Source: Massilia sp. Root351 (GTDB lineage: Bacteria; Pseudomonadota; Gammaproteobacteria; Burkholderiales; Burkholderiaceae_D). Taken from it: 64,000 nucleotides of DNA. The notes under the pieces were generated by a model. It searched no databases, was not told the origin of the DNA, and saw only the letters and a list, made by a program, of their open reading frames with translations. Location of the stretch: contig NZ_LMDJ01000032.1 in assembly GCF_001425045.1 (NCBI RefSeq), forward strand, positions 63,126 through 127,125, written 5' to 3'. A program made the translations under genes and the position numbers. Below are positions 34,964-43,323 of the stretch, piece by piece (the first letter of the stretch is position 1; each line of letters starts with the position of its first letter).

Positions 34964-35386
34964 ATGCCTATGTCCGTGCCTGTATTCCGTCTGGCGGCAT
35001 TCCTGCTGGCGGCGGCGTTCCTGCCGGCGGCGGCGCAGCCAAAGCCACAGCCTGCCTGCGAGGCGGAACCGCTCCCGGTCGTGGTGCTGACCGGCGGCCT
35101 GCACGCCACCCGTACGCGCGGCAACCGCTTCAATCCCAACTTTGAATCGATGACTTATCTGCTGGCTGACCTGAAGCCGCTGGCGCTGACGGTGGTCACG
35201 GACGGCTGCAGCGCCTGGGTCTGCAGCGGGCCTGCGGCGGCAGCCTGCGGCGCGAAGAACTGGACCGTCAGCCAGGGCGCGCGTTCGGCGGCGGGCAGCG
35301 TGGCAATGGAGGCGCCCAGCCCGCAGTTCGACGGCAGTTTCCATGTCGGCGCAACCACCGCATCGCCGCCGGCCGTGTCGCCCTGA
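34964..35386 (+). CDS. Hypothetical secreted protein
   Basis: 140 residues starting MPMSVPVFRLAAFLLAAAF, a signal peptide ending near AAAQ. The mature part has four cysteines (PACEAE, TDGCSAWVC, AACGAK) that could form two disulfides. I recognise no domain. The ATG at 34964 has an AAGGAAG ribosome site; the frame is open further up but without signal features. It is convergent with the gene at 35407-36141, with 20 bases between stops. Confidence 0.6.
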   Translation: MPMSVPVFRLAAFLLAAAFLPAAAQPKPQPACEAEPLPVVVLTGGLHATRTRGNRFNPNFESMTYLLADLKPLALTVVTDGCSAWVCSGPAAAACGAKNWTVSQGARSAAGSVAMEAPSPQFDGSFHVGATTASPPAVSP

Positions 35387-35406
35387 CCGCAGGTCCAGCG
35401 CCGCGG

Positions 35407-36141
35407 CTATTCCTTGGAGGCCGGGGTGATGGACTTGCTGATCTTGCCGGTTTCGTCCAGCATCTGGATTTCAGCCTTGCCGTCTGCGCTCACCAGCAGC
35501 AGCATGCGCACCCGGCCCTGCGCGTCCTTCAACTGCAGGGACGATCCCTTTTCCCCGGTGTTGCCCAGCCAGATGCGGTTGGTGCTCAGGCGGCCCTGCT
35601 CGGACAGTTTCCGCCAATACGCCTGGCGCTCGGTTGCGGGCAGCTTCTTCGCCTCCTCGCCAAAGCGGCGCACGTCTTCCATCGACGTCGTTTTGAAGTT
35701 GGGCACGTCGTTGATCTTGAGCGCCGTCATCTGATGGTTTGCACTGTCGTTGTTCAGCAGTTGTAGCGCCTGATCCTGGCGGAAGCGGTCGAAGGTTAGC
35801 GACAGGCCGGACGATACCTTGCCATCGGCGGCAATGCTGCCTTTCTGGATCAGACCGCCGTTTTCGGTGCCTTCCTCGTTAATGAACAGCATGCCCGCAA
35901 AGCTGTTGCGGTCGGGGCGGGCGCCTTCCTTGCCTTGTGTGAAGTCGCCGGGGAACTGCGCCATGTTCGAAATCACCATGCGCTTGGTGCCGTCCGGCTC
36001 GACGATGTTGATCCTGCCCACGGTGATTTCGTCAAAGTGCTCGTGCCGTGGCGGCTCTTTGGCGCCGGTCAGCATGCACACGGCGGCCAGCGTGCTGGCC
36101 ATGGTGGTTGCACCTGCTAAAAACGTCCTGATTTGCGACAC
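35407..36141 (-). CDS. Hypothetical exported or membrane-anchored protein
   Basis: 244 residues from a GTG start supported by AGGAG 8 bases upstream. The N-terminal hydrophobic segment (TMASTLAAVCMLTG) is a signal or anchor. The mature part contains beta-rich DITVGRINIVEPDGTKRMVI-like turns (here starting at EITVGRINIV), a central helical region (MEDVRRFGEEAKKLPATERQ) and a second beta part (NRIWLGNTGEKGSSLQLKDA). I know no function. It is 28 bases downstream of a membrane-anchored XRE regulator, so the pair probably forms an operon. Confidence 0.7.
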   Translation of the reverse strand: MSQIRTFLAGATTMASTLAAVCMLTGAKEPPRHEHFDEITVGRINIVEPDGTKRMVISNMAQFPGDFTQGKEGARPDRNSFAGMLFINEEGTENGGLIQKGSIAADGKVSSGLSLTFDRFRQDQALQLLNNDSANHQMTALKINDVPNFKTTSMEDVRRFGEEAKKLPATERQAYWRKLSEQGRLSTNRIWLGNTGEKGSSLQLKDAQGRVRMLLLVSADGKAEIQMLDETGKISKSITPASKE

Positions 36142-36169
36142 GTCACATCTCCTTTTTCAGTTATATGGC

Positions 36170-36928
36170 TTACTTCAATTCGTTTGCTATCACTGCACTG
36201 GTCCTGCGCATCCGCCATTCCAGCAATAAGGCCAGTACGCCGCAGAACGCGAACAGGCCGCCGAGGTACTGCAGCACCTTGTTGGCGGGCGAGCGCACAT
36301 AGCGCACCCCCGCCAGTTCGAACTTGCGCCGTCCGTTCCCGGCGTCTTCGAAAAACACGCTGCCCCGGTCGCCCCAGAATTCCACGGTCATCAGCCGCAC
36401 CCGGGACGCCTCGAACTCGGCCAGCTGCCGGGCATGCTCTTCGCGGCCGATGGTGTTGGCGGCCAGCTTCAGGTCCTGGATCTGCTTGAACTGGTCAAAC
36501 ACATTGTCTGACTCGTTCTTCAGGATCACGCCCCTGGAAACATATTTGTACTGGTTGTTGGCCGAGAAAATGCCGTCGTTGGCCGCCAGCATCAGCGCGA
36601 AGCCCAGTGCGCAGGCAGAGGCCGCGCCGAACAGCCACTTGCGGGCGTCGTGCACGCGCCGCGTCACGCTGCCCTCCAGAAACTGGCTAACCTCCGGGAT
36701 ATGGCGCAGCGAGGAGTGCAGCACCTTGCTGTCGATGCCGTTCAGGAACTCGGCGGGAGTCAGCTCCAGCGCTTTCACGACCGCGCTGAACATGTCCGCC
36801 GACGGCTGCGATTTGTCGTTTTCGAGTTTGGACAAGTAGGACTGCTCAATGCCGATCGCCGCCGACAGTTGCGGCTGCGTGAGGTTTTTGTCCGTTCTCA
36901 GTTGTTTGAGCCGCTCGCCGAAGTTCAT
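36170..36928 (-). CDS. Membrane-anchored XRE-family regulator
   Basis: 252 residues. The N-terminal Cro/C1-type HTH covers about 1-62 (MNFGERLKQLRTDKNLTQPQ, then IGIEQSYLSKLENDKSQPS). Two hydrophobic helices follow (about 98-116, WLFGAASACALGFALMLAA; and about 219-237, VLQYLGGLFAFCGVLALLL), with a roughly 100-residue extracytoplasmic domain between them. The layout fits a one-component sensor that binds DNA from the membrane. It is divergent from the Dyp/glycyl-radical fusion gene. Phased GAATA repeats in the spacer are candidate binding sites. An AAGGA ribosome site precedes the ATG. Confidence 0.85.
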   Translation of the reverse strand: MNFGERLKQLRTDKNLTQPQLSAAIGIEQSYLSKLENDKSQPSADMFSAVVKALELTPAEFLNGIDSKVLHSSLRHIPEVSQFLEGSVTRRVHDARKWLFGAASACALGFALMLAANDGIFSANNQYKYVSRGVILKNESDNVFDQFKQIQDLKLAANTIGREEHARQLAEFEASRVRLMTVEFWGDRGSVFFEDAGNGRRKFELAGVRYVRSPANKVLQYLGGLFAFCGVLALLLEWRMRRTSAVIANELK

Positions 36929-36983
36929 TGATTCCTTACCTTTCTGGGAATGTTATGGGGCATATTCTTGGGGATTCGTGCAT

Positions 36984-37035
36984 GAATTAGAAGATGAATA
37001 TGCAGGAATATTGCAGAATATGTAATGAATAGGCA
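36984..37035. promoter_or_regulatory. Phased GAATA direct repeats between the XRE regulator and the fusion gene
   Basis: Copies GAATATGCA (36996), GAATATTGCA (37006), GAATATGTA (37016) and GAATAGGCA (37027), plus a weaker GAATTAG at 36984, recur every 10-11 bases, one helical turn. An inverted copy (CATATTC) lies at 36961-36967. The spacer of 233 bases is markedly AT-rich and otherwise shows no gene. Confidence 0.6.
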
Positions 37036-37161
37036 AAAATGTGTCGTCACTGCAATAAAGCTAGTAACCGGCAGTGACAATAAGTGAGATTGTTGGTCGC
37101 CTGGCGCCGGTAGTATCTGGCAACACCCAGCCGCCAGATCGCCTTTTCTGAAGGAAATTCC

Positions 37162-40100
37162 ATGTCCGAACTAGCCGTCCGCCATGCTCAATACGGGTTG
37201 CTTACCCGTGCCGTTTTTGGCCAGATCGTTACCATCACGCTGCGTGACCGCAGTCCGGCCACCCGGCCTGCGCTGCTGGCGGCGGTGCGCGCGCTGGCGC
37301 ACACGGCGCACGCCGCCGGCGGCAACGCCGGCCTGATCGCCGCCTTCGATCCGGGGCTGTGGGGCAGTTGGCACGACCGCCACATTCCGGTGGAACGGCG
37401 CGTACTGGACGCCTTCTCCAAGCTGGCCGACACCGGCGGCGATGTGCTGCTGTATGTGAAAGCGGACAGCGTGTCCGCCGCCGCGCAGCTGCTGGAGGGC
37501 GTGCGCGGCGCGCTCGACGCGCTGGCCGCGCAGATCGAGGTGCAGCCTGTGGGCAAGCGGCCGGACGGCAAAGTGATGGCGGGGCGCTACCTGGACGGCA
37601 TCACCAACCCCAATGACCCGGTCAACCTGGCCTCCGACATCCTGACCGGCGGTGCTTTCCCCGGTGCCTGCTTCGGCTTTACGCAGAAATTCCTGTTCGA
37701 CTGGGACAGCATCGGCGCCATGCGGCCAGACGCGCAAGACGCCATGCTGGGTCGTAATCCGGCCGGCGCCATCCTGCCGCAGCACGACGCCGATGCGCAC
37801 ATCCACCGGGTCCACATCAAGGACGCCAACGGCGACAACCGCAAGCTGCTGCGCCAGGCGCTGCCGTTCGGCACCGAGGACGGCAGCGCGGCGCGCGAGA
37901 AGGGCTTGATGTTTGTGGCCTTCTGCAACGAGCAGCCGCGCTTCGAAGCCATCCTCGGCCACATGATGGGCGACGTGCCGGGCCGCCCGGTGGACCGCCT
38001 GATGAGCGTGGTGCAGGGCGTGGCGGGCAGCTACTGGTACGTGCCCAATGCGCAGGAGCTGGACGTGCCGGCGGCCACTATCGACGACGTGCAGGAAGAT
38101 CCGCATTGGCAGGTGCGCAGCGCCAACGGCTATATGTTCTACAACTCGCAGGATTATCTGCACCAGATGAGCGAAGGGCGCTACATTGGCGGCGATGCAC
38201 CCGGCCCGCGCATGCTGGCCCTGCTGGGCCGCGCGTTCTCGCACTGGAGCGATGGCTGGCTGGAACGCACGCCGTTCCCGCGCCTGCCGCACCTGTCCAC
38301 GCTGGCGCCGGCTGCGGACATGGGCAGATCTGTGATGGTGCGCAAGGGCCTGGCCAACCAGGCCACGCTGGGCGGCCTGTTGTCCGACCCGGCATCCGCG
38401 CTGGCGCGCGACAACAATCTGCTGCGCATCCATGCCGAGGAACTGGTGGTCGGCGTGCTGCCGGACTTCACGCTGGGCCGGGGCAAGGAAGTGATGCCCT
38501 ACCTGAGCGAGGAGGAAACCATGGCGGGCTGGCTGGGCGGCCAGGTCAACGAATGGTCGGCCATGGGCCACATCGTACCGGGCTACCAGAAGCTGGTGAC
38601 GCTGGGCGTGGCAGGGCTGATGCGCGAAATCGGCGCTGCCGCCGACACTGTCGCCGCCAGGCTGCGCCGGCAGCCGGACGACGCGGCCCTGCTGGCGCAG
38701 GCCGACTTCCATGCCTCCGCGCTGGCTTCGCTCAGCGGTGTGCAAGCCTACCTGGGCAACTGGGCGCGCGTCGCCGACGCCGCCGCGCCGGCGGGCGCGC
38801 AGGGCGACAACCTGCGCGAGGCGGCGCAGCGCCTGCGCCGCCTGCGCGAGGAAGCGCCGTCCAGTTTCCTCGACGGCGTGCAGCTGGTGTTCTCCTTCCA
38901 CTGCTGCTTGCACCTGGTGGGCGAGCTGACCTCGTTCGGCCGCCTGGACCAGATCCTGGCGCCGCTGCTCGAGCGCGATAATATCGCCACCGAGCGCGCG
39001 CAGGAAATCATCGATTGCCTGTGGCTGAAGATAGGCGAGAACGCCTTCGTCAACCGCGGCGCCATCACCGACTACGTCACTTACGGCACCACGGCGGTAT
39101 GCGGCACCGGCGGCAATTTCCCGCAGGGCGGCGGCATCAACCAGTGGGTGCAGCAGATCACGGTGGGCGGCTATGTCGCCAACGACGATCCGGTCCCGAC
39201 CGGCGGGGCCAACGCCGTCACCATGCTATGCCTGAAGGCGGCACGCCGCATCCCGGTCAACGCGCCCACGCTGTCGCTGCGCGTGTACCGCGACATGCCG
39301 GCCGAATACCTGGACGAGGCGGCGCGCTGCGTATTGGCCGGCGGCGCCCATCCCATCCTGTACCAGGACGACCGCCTGTGCCAGGCCTTGCGGCAGTCCG
39401 GCGTGAACGGCAGCGTGTCGCTGAAATGGTCGCGCGACTACGCGGCCGACGGCTGCTACGAGCCGATGCTGGCAGGCGCCACCGCCTTCTCGTTCAACAA
39501 CGTCACGCCCATGGCGGCGCTGGAGCAGACCTTGAACCAGGGCGCCACTTACGGCGCGGCCGGGCCGGTGTACCTGCGCGGCCTGAAGCAGACCTTCCGC
39601 TCGCCGCCTGCGGACCAGATCACCAGCTTCGTCATGCTGACCGATATCTTCCTGAAACAGCTGGAATGGCTGACGGTGCAAAGCTACAACGTGATCCTGC
39701 AGAACTTCGGCAACCTGGCCGCATATTGCCCCAGCCCGCTGCTGTCGACGCTGATCGAAGGCTGCGTGGACAGCGGCACGGATCTGACCAATGGCGGCGC
39801 CAAATTCAACATGATCGCGCCGCTGTGCGTGGGCGTGTCCAATACCATTGATTCGCTGTACGCCATCCGCGCCATGGTGTTCGACCCGGCCACCGCCGTC
39901 ACCACCTTGCCGGAACTGGTGGACTGCCTGATCAACGACTGGGGCAGCACCATGATCGAGCCGTACCAGAGCGAGCTGCTGGGGCCGGCCGACGCCGGCG
40001 AGCGCGGGCGCCGCTACCAGGAGCTGCGCGAGATTGCGCTGGCGCTGCCGAAGTGGGGCGCGGGGAATGCCGAGGTGGATGAACTGGGGCAGTGGATGAT

Positions 40101-40683
40101 CGAACGCATGGTGCACACTTGCGTCGACGTGATCCGCAACCCGCGCGCGCTGAAAGGCGCGCTGGATAACATCACGCAGAAATTCGGGCCGATCGAATTC
40201 GTGGTCACGCCCGGCATCGGCACCTTCGAAGGCTATGTCGGTGACGGCCTGGGCTGCGGTGCGTCGGCCGACGGCCGGCGCAACGGCATGCCGATCGCCT
40301 CCGACCTGTCACCCGCGCCCGCGCCGCAAGACCTGCCGCCGGCGCCCGCCTTCCGCAACATCTACCAGTCGCTCAGCAGCGTGGACTTCGACGCCGTCAA
40401 CTTCGGCCTGTCGAACGCCTCGCCGGTGGACATGAACATCAAGGAAGACTTCCCGCTCGAGCAGCTGCGCCAGTTCGTGCGCGCCTACGCGCGCGGCGAA
40501 ACCGGCTCCAACCTGATCACGCTGACCTGCGCCGACCTGGCCACCTACCAGGCGGCGGCGCTGGACCCGGAACGTTACGACCTGGTGCGGGTGCGCATGG
40601 GCGGCTGGACCGAGTTCTACGCCGCCATGTTCCCGGCCCACCAGGCGCAGCACCAGCGGCGCCAGTACTTCACGCCGGACTAG
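37162..40683 (+). CDS. Fusion of Dyp-type heme peroxidase and glycyl-radical enzyme (PFL/eliminase-like)
   Basis: 1173 residues, no signal peptide. Residues 1-305 are a Dyp-type peroxidase of the B/YfeX kind: YLDGITNP holds the distal Asp145, AHIHRVHI holds the proximal heme His213, and LLRQALPFG holds the distal Arg231; the domain ends SYWYVPN. A joining region (305-415) leads into a glycyl-radical-enzyme domain (about 416-1173). It has GHIVPGYQKL, GRLDQILAPLLERD, the active-site loop DGCYEP (Cys765, Glu767), GTDLTNGGAKFN, and the C-terminal radical loop VRVRMGGWTEFYAAMF with Gly1148 where PFL has RVSGY. Both catalytic sets are thus retained. The loop has Trp where Tyr or Phe is usual. Glycyl-radical enzymes need a radical-SAM activase, and none is encoded in this window. 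AAGGAA precedes the ATG. It seems to be a single-gene unit divergent from an XRE regulator. The substrate is unknown. Confidence 0.88.
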   Translation: MSELAVRHAQYGLLTRAVFGQIVTITLRDRSPATRPALLAAVRALAHTAHAAGGNAGLIAAFDPGLWGSWHDRHIPVERRVLDAFSKLADTGGDVLLYVKADSVSAAAQLLEGVRGALDALAAQIEVQPVGKRPDGKVMAGRYLDGITNPNDPVNLASDILTGGAFPGACFGFTQKFLFDWDSIGAMRPDAQDAMLGRNPAGAILPQHDADAHIHRVHIKDANGDNRKLLRQALPFGTEDGSAAREKGLMFVAFCNEQPRFEAILGHMMGDVPGRPVDRLMSVVQGVAGSYWYVPNAQELDVPAATIDDVQEDPHWQVRSANGYMFYNSQDYLHQMSEGRYIGGDAPGPRMLALLGRAFSHWSDGWLERTPFPRLPHLSTLAPAADMGRSVMVRKGLANQATLGGLLSDPASALARDNNLLRIHAEELVVGVLPDFTLGRGKEVMPYLSEEETMAGWLGGQVNEWSAMGHIVPGYQKLVTLGVAGLMREIGAAADTVAARLRRQPDDAALLAQADFHASALASLSGVQAYLGNWARVADAAAPAGAQGDNLREAAQRLRRLREEAPSSFLDGVQLVFSFHCCLHLVGELTSFGRLDQILAPLLERDNIATERAQEIIDCLWLKIGENAFVNRGAITDYVTYGTTAVCGTGGNFPQGGGINQWVQQITVGGYVANDDPVPTGGANAVTMLCLKAARRIPVNAPTLSLRVYRDMPAEYLDEAARCVLAGGAHPILYQDDRLCQALRQSGVNGSVSLKWSRDYAADGCYEPMLAGATAFSFNNVTPMAALEQTLNQGATYGAAGPVYLRGLKQTFRSPPADQITSFVMLTDIFLKQLEWLTVQSYNVILQNFGNLAAYCPSPLLSTLIEGCVDSGTDLTNGGAKFNMIAPLCVGVSNTIDSLYAIRAMVFDPATAVTTLPELVDCLINDWGSTMIEPYQSELLGPADAGERGRRYQELREIALALPKWGAGNAEVDELGQWMIERMVHTCVDVIRNPRALKGALDNITQKFGPIEFVVTPGIGTFEGYVGDGLGCGASADGRRNGMPIASDLSPAPAPQDLPPAPAFRNIYQSLSSVDFDAVNFGLSNASPVDMNIKEDFPLEQLRQFVRAYARGETGSNLITLTCADLATYQAAALDPERYDLVRVRMGGWTEFYAAMFPAHQAQHQRRQYFTPD

Positions 40684-40722
40684 CGGGCGGTGGCGGCGCC
40701 GGCAGCAGTGGCGGCAATGGTG

Positions 40723-42201
40723 TCAGCGCTTGCCGTCCGGACCGGCCATGCCGCTGGCCGCACCGCTGGCGCGCGCCAGGCTTGAGCGCGCGCCGGCCAC
40801 GGCCTGCAAGCGCTCCTGCAGGTAGGCGCTCAGGCGCGGATGCTGGCTGAAGGCGACGTTGAAGCGGATGTGGCGGTCCGGCGTGTCGTTCGCCGAGAAG
40901 GCGGCGCCGCGCATCAGCAGGATCTTGTTGCGGTAGGCGTCCTGCACCAGCAAGTCCACGTCCAGCCCTTCCGGCATGGTGCCCCACAAGAACAGGCCGG
41001 CGTCGCCGGGCTGCTCGAACAGCACGCCCGCCGCGCTCAGCTGGCGCGTGCTGGCGTTGCGCGCCGCCATGATCTTGCGCTGCAAGCGGTCCAGATGCTT
41101 GCGCAGGCCGCCGGCCCTGAGTACTTCCAGCAGCACGTATTCGTTCAGCGCCGGCGTCGTCATGATGGAATGGATCTTGGTGCGCATCAGCACCTTGAGC
41201 AAGCCCGGCGCGGCGGCCAGGTAGCCCATGCGCAGGGCAGGGCTGAGCGCCTTGCAGAAGCTGGAGTAGTAAATCACGCCGTCCAGCCCGGACAGGGACG
41301 CCAGCCGCGTGCTGTGGCCTTGCTGGAAATGGCCGTGCACGTCGTCCTCGGCGATCAGGAAACCGTATTGCTGCGCCAGTATCAGCAGCTTGTGCAGATT
41401 GGCCGCGCTGCTGCTCCACCCCGTAGGGTTGTGCAAGGCCGTCTGCACGAACAGCAGGCGCGGGCGGTGCTCGCGGCAGGCGGCCTCCAGCTCGTCCAGG
41501 TCCAGGCCATCCGGGCGGCGCTTGATCGGCACCAGCCGCATGCCGTCCTGGCGCAGCCGGCCGAACATCAGGAAGTAGCCAGGGTCCTCCACCAGCACGG
41601 TGTCGCCGGGCTGCAGAAAACTGCGGCAGATCAGGTCGATCGCATGGGTGCTGCCAAAGGTGGTGAGGATATGGCCGGCGTCGAAGGACGCGCCGATGCC
41701 ACGCAACAGCAGCGCGATCTGCTCGCGCAGTTCCGGCAGCCCCTGGGGCGGACAGCGCGAGGCCATGCCTGCGGCGCTGCGTGACAAGGCCTTTTGCACG
41801 GTGGCGGCCGGCACCGCATCCTGCAGCCAGGTGGGCGGCAAGGCGCCGCTGCTGGCCAGCAGGATGCCGCTGCGCTGATCGTTCGATTGCTGCGCCAGCC
41901 AGACCGGCTCCTGCTCTTCGCCCGCTTCCAGCGCAACCTCGTCGGGAATCGACCTGGCGGCGTCGTTGGTGGAGCACACGAAGAAGCCCGCCGTGCCATG
42001 CGTATCGATCACGCCCGCCGCCACCAGCCTGTCGTACGCCGCCACCACGGTGTTGGTGCTCACTGCCAGCTGGGTGGCGAGCTGGCGTATCGATGGCAGC
42101 TTGGCGCCGCCGGGCAAGGCCCGGCTTTCGACCATATGGCGCAGCTTGGTCTCAATCTGCTTGGACAGGGCAATGGGCGAGGAACGGTCAATGGAGAACA
42201 T
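40723..42201 (-). CDS. MocR/PdxR-type regulator (GntR HTH fused to aminotransferase fold)
   Basis: 492 residues from the ATG at 42201 (a TTG two codons upstream is less likely). The N-terminal GntR winged HTH (SKQIETKLRHMVESRALPGG, SIRQLATQLAVSTNTVVAAYDRLVA) is followed by a fold-type I aminotransferase domain with the PLP lysine in SFCKALSPALRMGY and the NPTGW motif. These regulators sense PLP or amino compounds. It lies 9 bases downstream of a LysE-family exporter on the same strand, so it probably regulates that exporter and itself. Confidence 0.93.
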   Translation of the reverse strand: MFSIDRSSPIALSKQIETKLRHMVESRALPGGAKLPSIRQLATQLAVSTNTVVAAYDRLVAAGVIDTHGTAGFFVCSTNDAARSIPDEVALEAGEEQEPVWLAQQSNDQRSGILLASSGALPPTWLQDAVPAATVQKALSRSAAGMASRCPPQGLPELREQIALLLRGIGASFDAGHILTTFGSTHAIDLICRSFLQPGDTVLVEDPGYFLMFGRLRQDGMRLVPIKRRPDGLDLDELEAACREHRPRLLFVQTALHNPTGWSSSAANLHKLLILAQQYGFLIAEDDVHGHFQQGHSTRLASLSGLDGVIYYSSFCKALSPALRMGYLAAAPGLLKVLMRTKIHSIMTTPALNEYVLLEVLRAGGLRKHLDRLQRKIMAARNASTRQLSAAGVLFEQPGDAGLFLWGTMPEGLDVDLLVQDAYRNKILLMRGAAFSANDTPDRHIRFNVAFSQHPRLSAYLQERLQAVAGARSSLARASGAASGMAGPDGKR

Positions 42202-42210
42202 GGCCAAAGT

Positions 42211-42795
42211 CTAGCGTAAAAACATCACGGCCAGCACCACCAGGGTTGCGCCCATGGTCAAATTGAACACGCGCTGCTTGCGCGGGTCTGTCAGCAGGCG
42301 GCGGATCGAGACGCCGAACAAGGCCCACATCGCATTGCATGGCATGCCCACCAAGGTGCCGACGGCGGCCACCAGCAGCGCGCCGGCGAATGGGTTGTGC
42401 CCCGCAGGCATGAACACCGACGCCACCGTAATGGCCTTGACCCAGCTCTTGGGATTCAGCGCCTGAAACGTCGCGGCCTGGGCAAACGACACCGCCTTCG
42501 GCGCCTGCGCGCCGCCCACCGCAGCCCCGCTCAGCTTCCAGGCCAGATACACCAGGTACAGCGATCCCGCCACGCGCAGCACCTGCTGCGCCAGCGGGTA
42601 GGCCACGAACACGCTGCCCAGCCCCGCGCACATCAGCATGGTCTGCGCGAACATGCCGGCCTGGATGCCCAGGATGGCCGGCAGCGCGCCGCGCCCGCCG
42701 AAGTTGGCGCCGGTGGCGGCCAGCATCACGTTGTTCGGCCCGGGCGTGGCCGACATGACCAGGCAATAGCTCATCAAGGGAAGGAGTTCGGTCAT
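42211..42795 (-). CDS. LysE-family amino-acid exporter
   Basis: 194 residues from the ATG at 42795 (upstream codons give a non-hydrophobic extension). Six hydrophobic segments, with the family motif SATPGPNNVMLAATGANFG near the start and FQALNPKSWVKAIT in the middle. It exports amino acids or related metabolites. It is the first gene of a two-gene unit with the MocR regulator. The 197 bases upstream to the hcp remnant contain no gene I can support. Confidence 0.93.
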   Translation of the reverse strand: MTELLPLMSYCLVMSATPGPNNVMLAATGANFGGRGALPAILGIQAGMFAQTMLMCAGLGSVFVAYPLAQQVLRVAGSLYLVYLAWKLSGAAVGGAQAPKAVSFAQAATFQALNPKSWVKAITVASVFMPAGHNPFAGALLVAAVGTLVGMPCNAMWALFGVSIRRLLTDPRKQRVFNLTMGATLVVLAVMFLR

Positions 42796-42991
42796 GGTGT
42801 GCAATCCGCAGCGTGGAGATGGCACAAGTCTAGAAGCGGGGTGGGGAAGGGACAAGGCACAAGGCCGAGGGCACAGAGGCATGCTGTATCAGTCGGTGGA
42901 CAGTTACAGTTGCCACGGATGGAAAAAGGCGTTGGGCCGAGGGGGGAAGCCTTCAGGATACAGCTTAATTCGCCGCAGGCCCGTGTGTTCC

Positions 42992-43285
42992 CTAGCAAAT
43001 CCTGTTGGCCGACAAATCCCAGCCACCTGCAGTGTTTCCACCCGCGCCGCCCATAATCTTCTGCTGAGTGTACTTCCACTTCACTTTCGAATACTTGATG
43101 CTGACGTGCTCCGTAAGAATGTTGCCGTCCATGACATTCGGTACGACCGCCCCGATCAAAACATTTTCGAGTTCGATCTCGACATACCTGACTCTTTCGC
43201 CTTGTCCGTCCGCGCGCATGAATTCGAACTTGGCTCTGGGGATCGTTTTCCCTGCCGAACAAGTCTGCAGCAGAATGGGCGTGTG
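42992..43285 (-). pseudogene. hcp: C-terminal remnant of hcp (type VI secretion tube/effector protein)
   Basis: The minus-strand frame reads TPILLQTCSAGKTIPRAKFE, then FMRADGQGERVRYVEIELEN, then VSIKYSKVKWKYTQQKIMGG and NTAGGWDLSANRIC with a stop. This is the C-terminal two thirds of the Hcp family (compare IEFMRADGxGE and KYTQQKxxGGxxGNTxGGWDL). The N-terminal third (normally starting MAxDxYxKIDGIKGES) is missing; homology begins abruptly at TPILLQ near 43285. Only an internal Met (at 43219) could start translation, so no functional tube subunit can be made. No other T6SS genes are in the window. Confidence 0.85.
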
Positions 43286-43323
43286 CCAGGCATGTCGATG
43301 ACGAATCGAGCGGCGCCACCACG

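Noticed and set aside
36170-36928. Prophage repressor
   Set aside because: Although XRE-type, it carries two membrane helices and no phage genes are nearby; a chromosomal membrane regulator is more likely.
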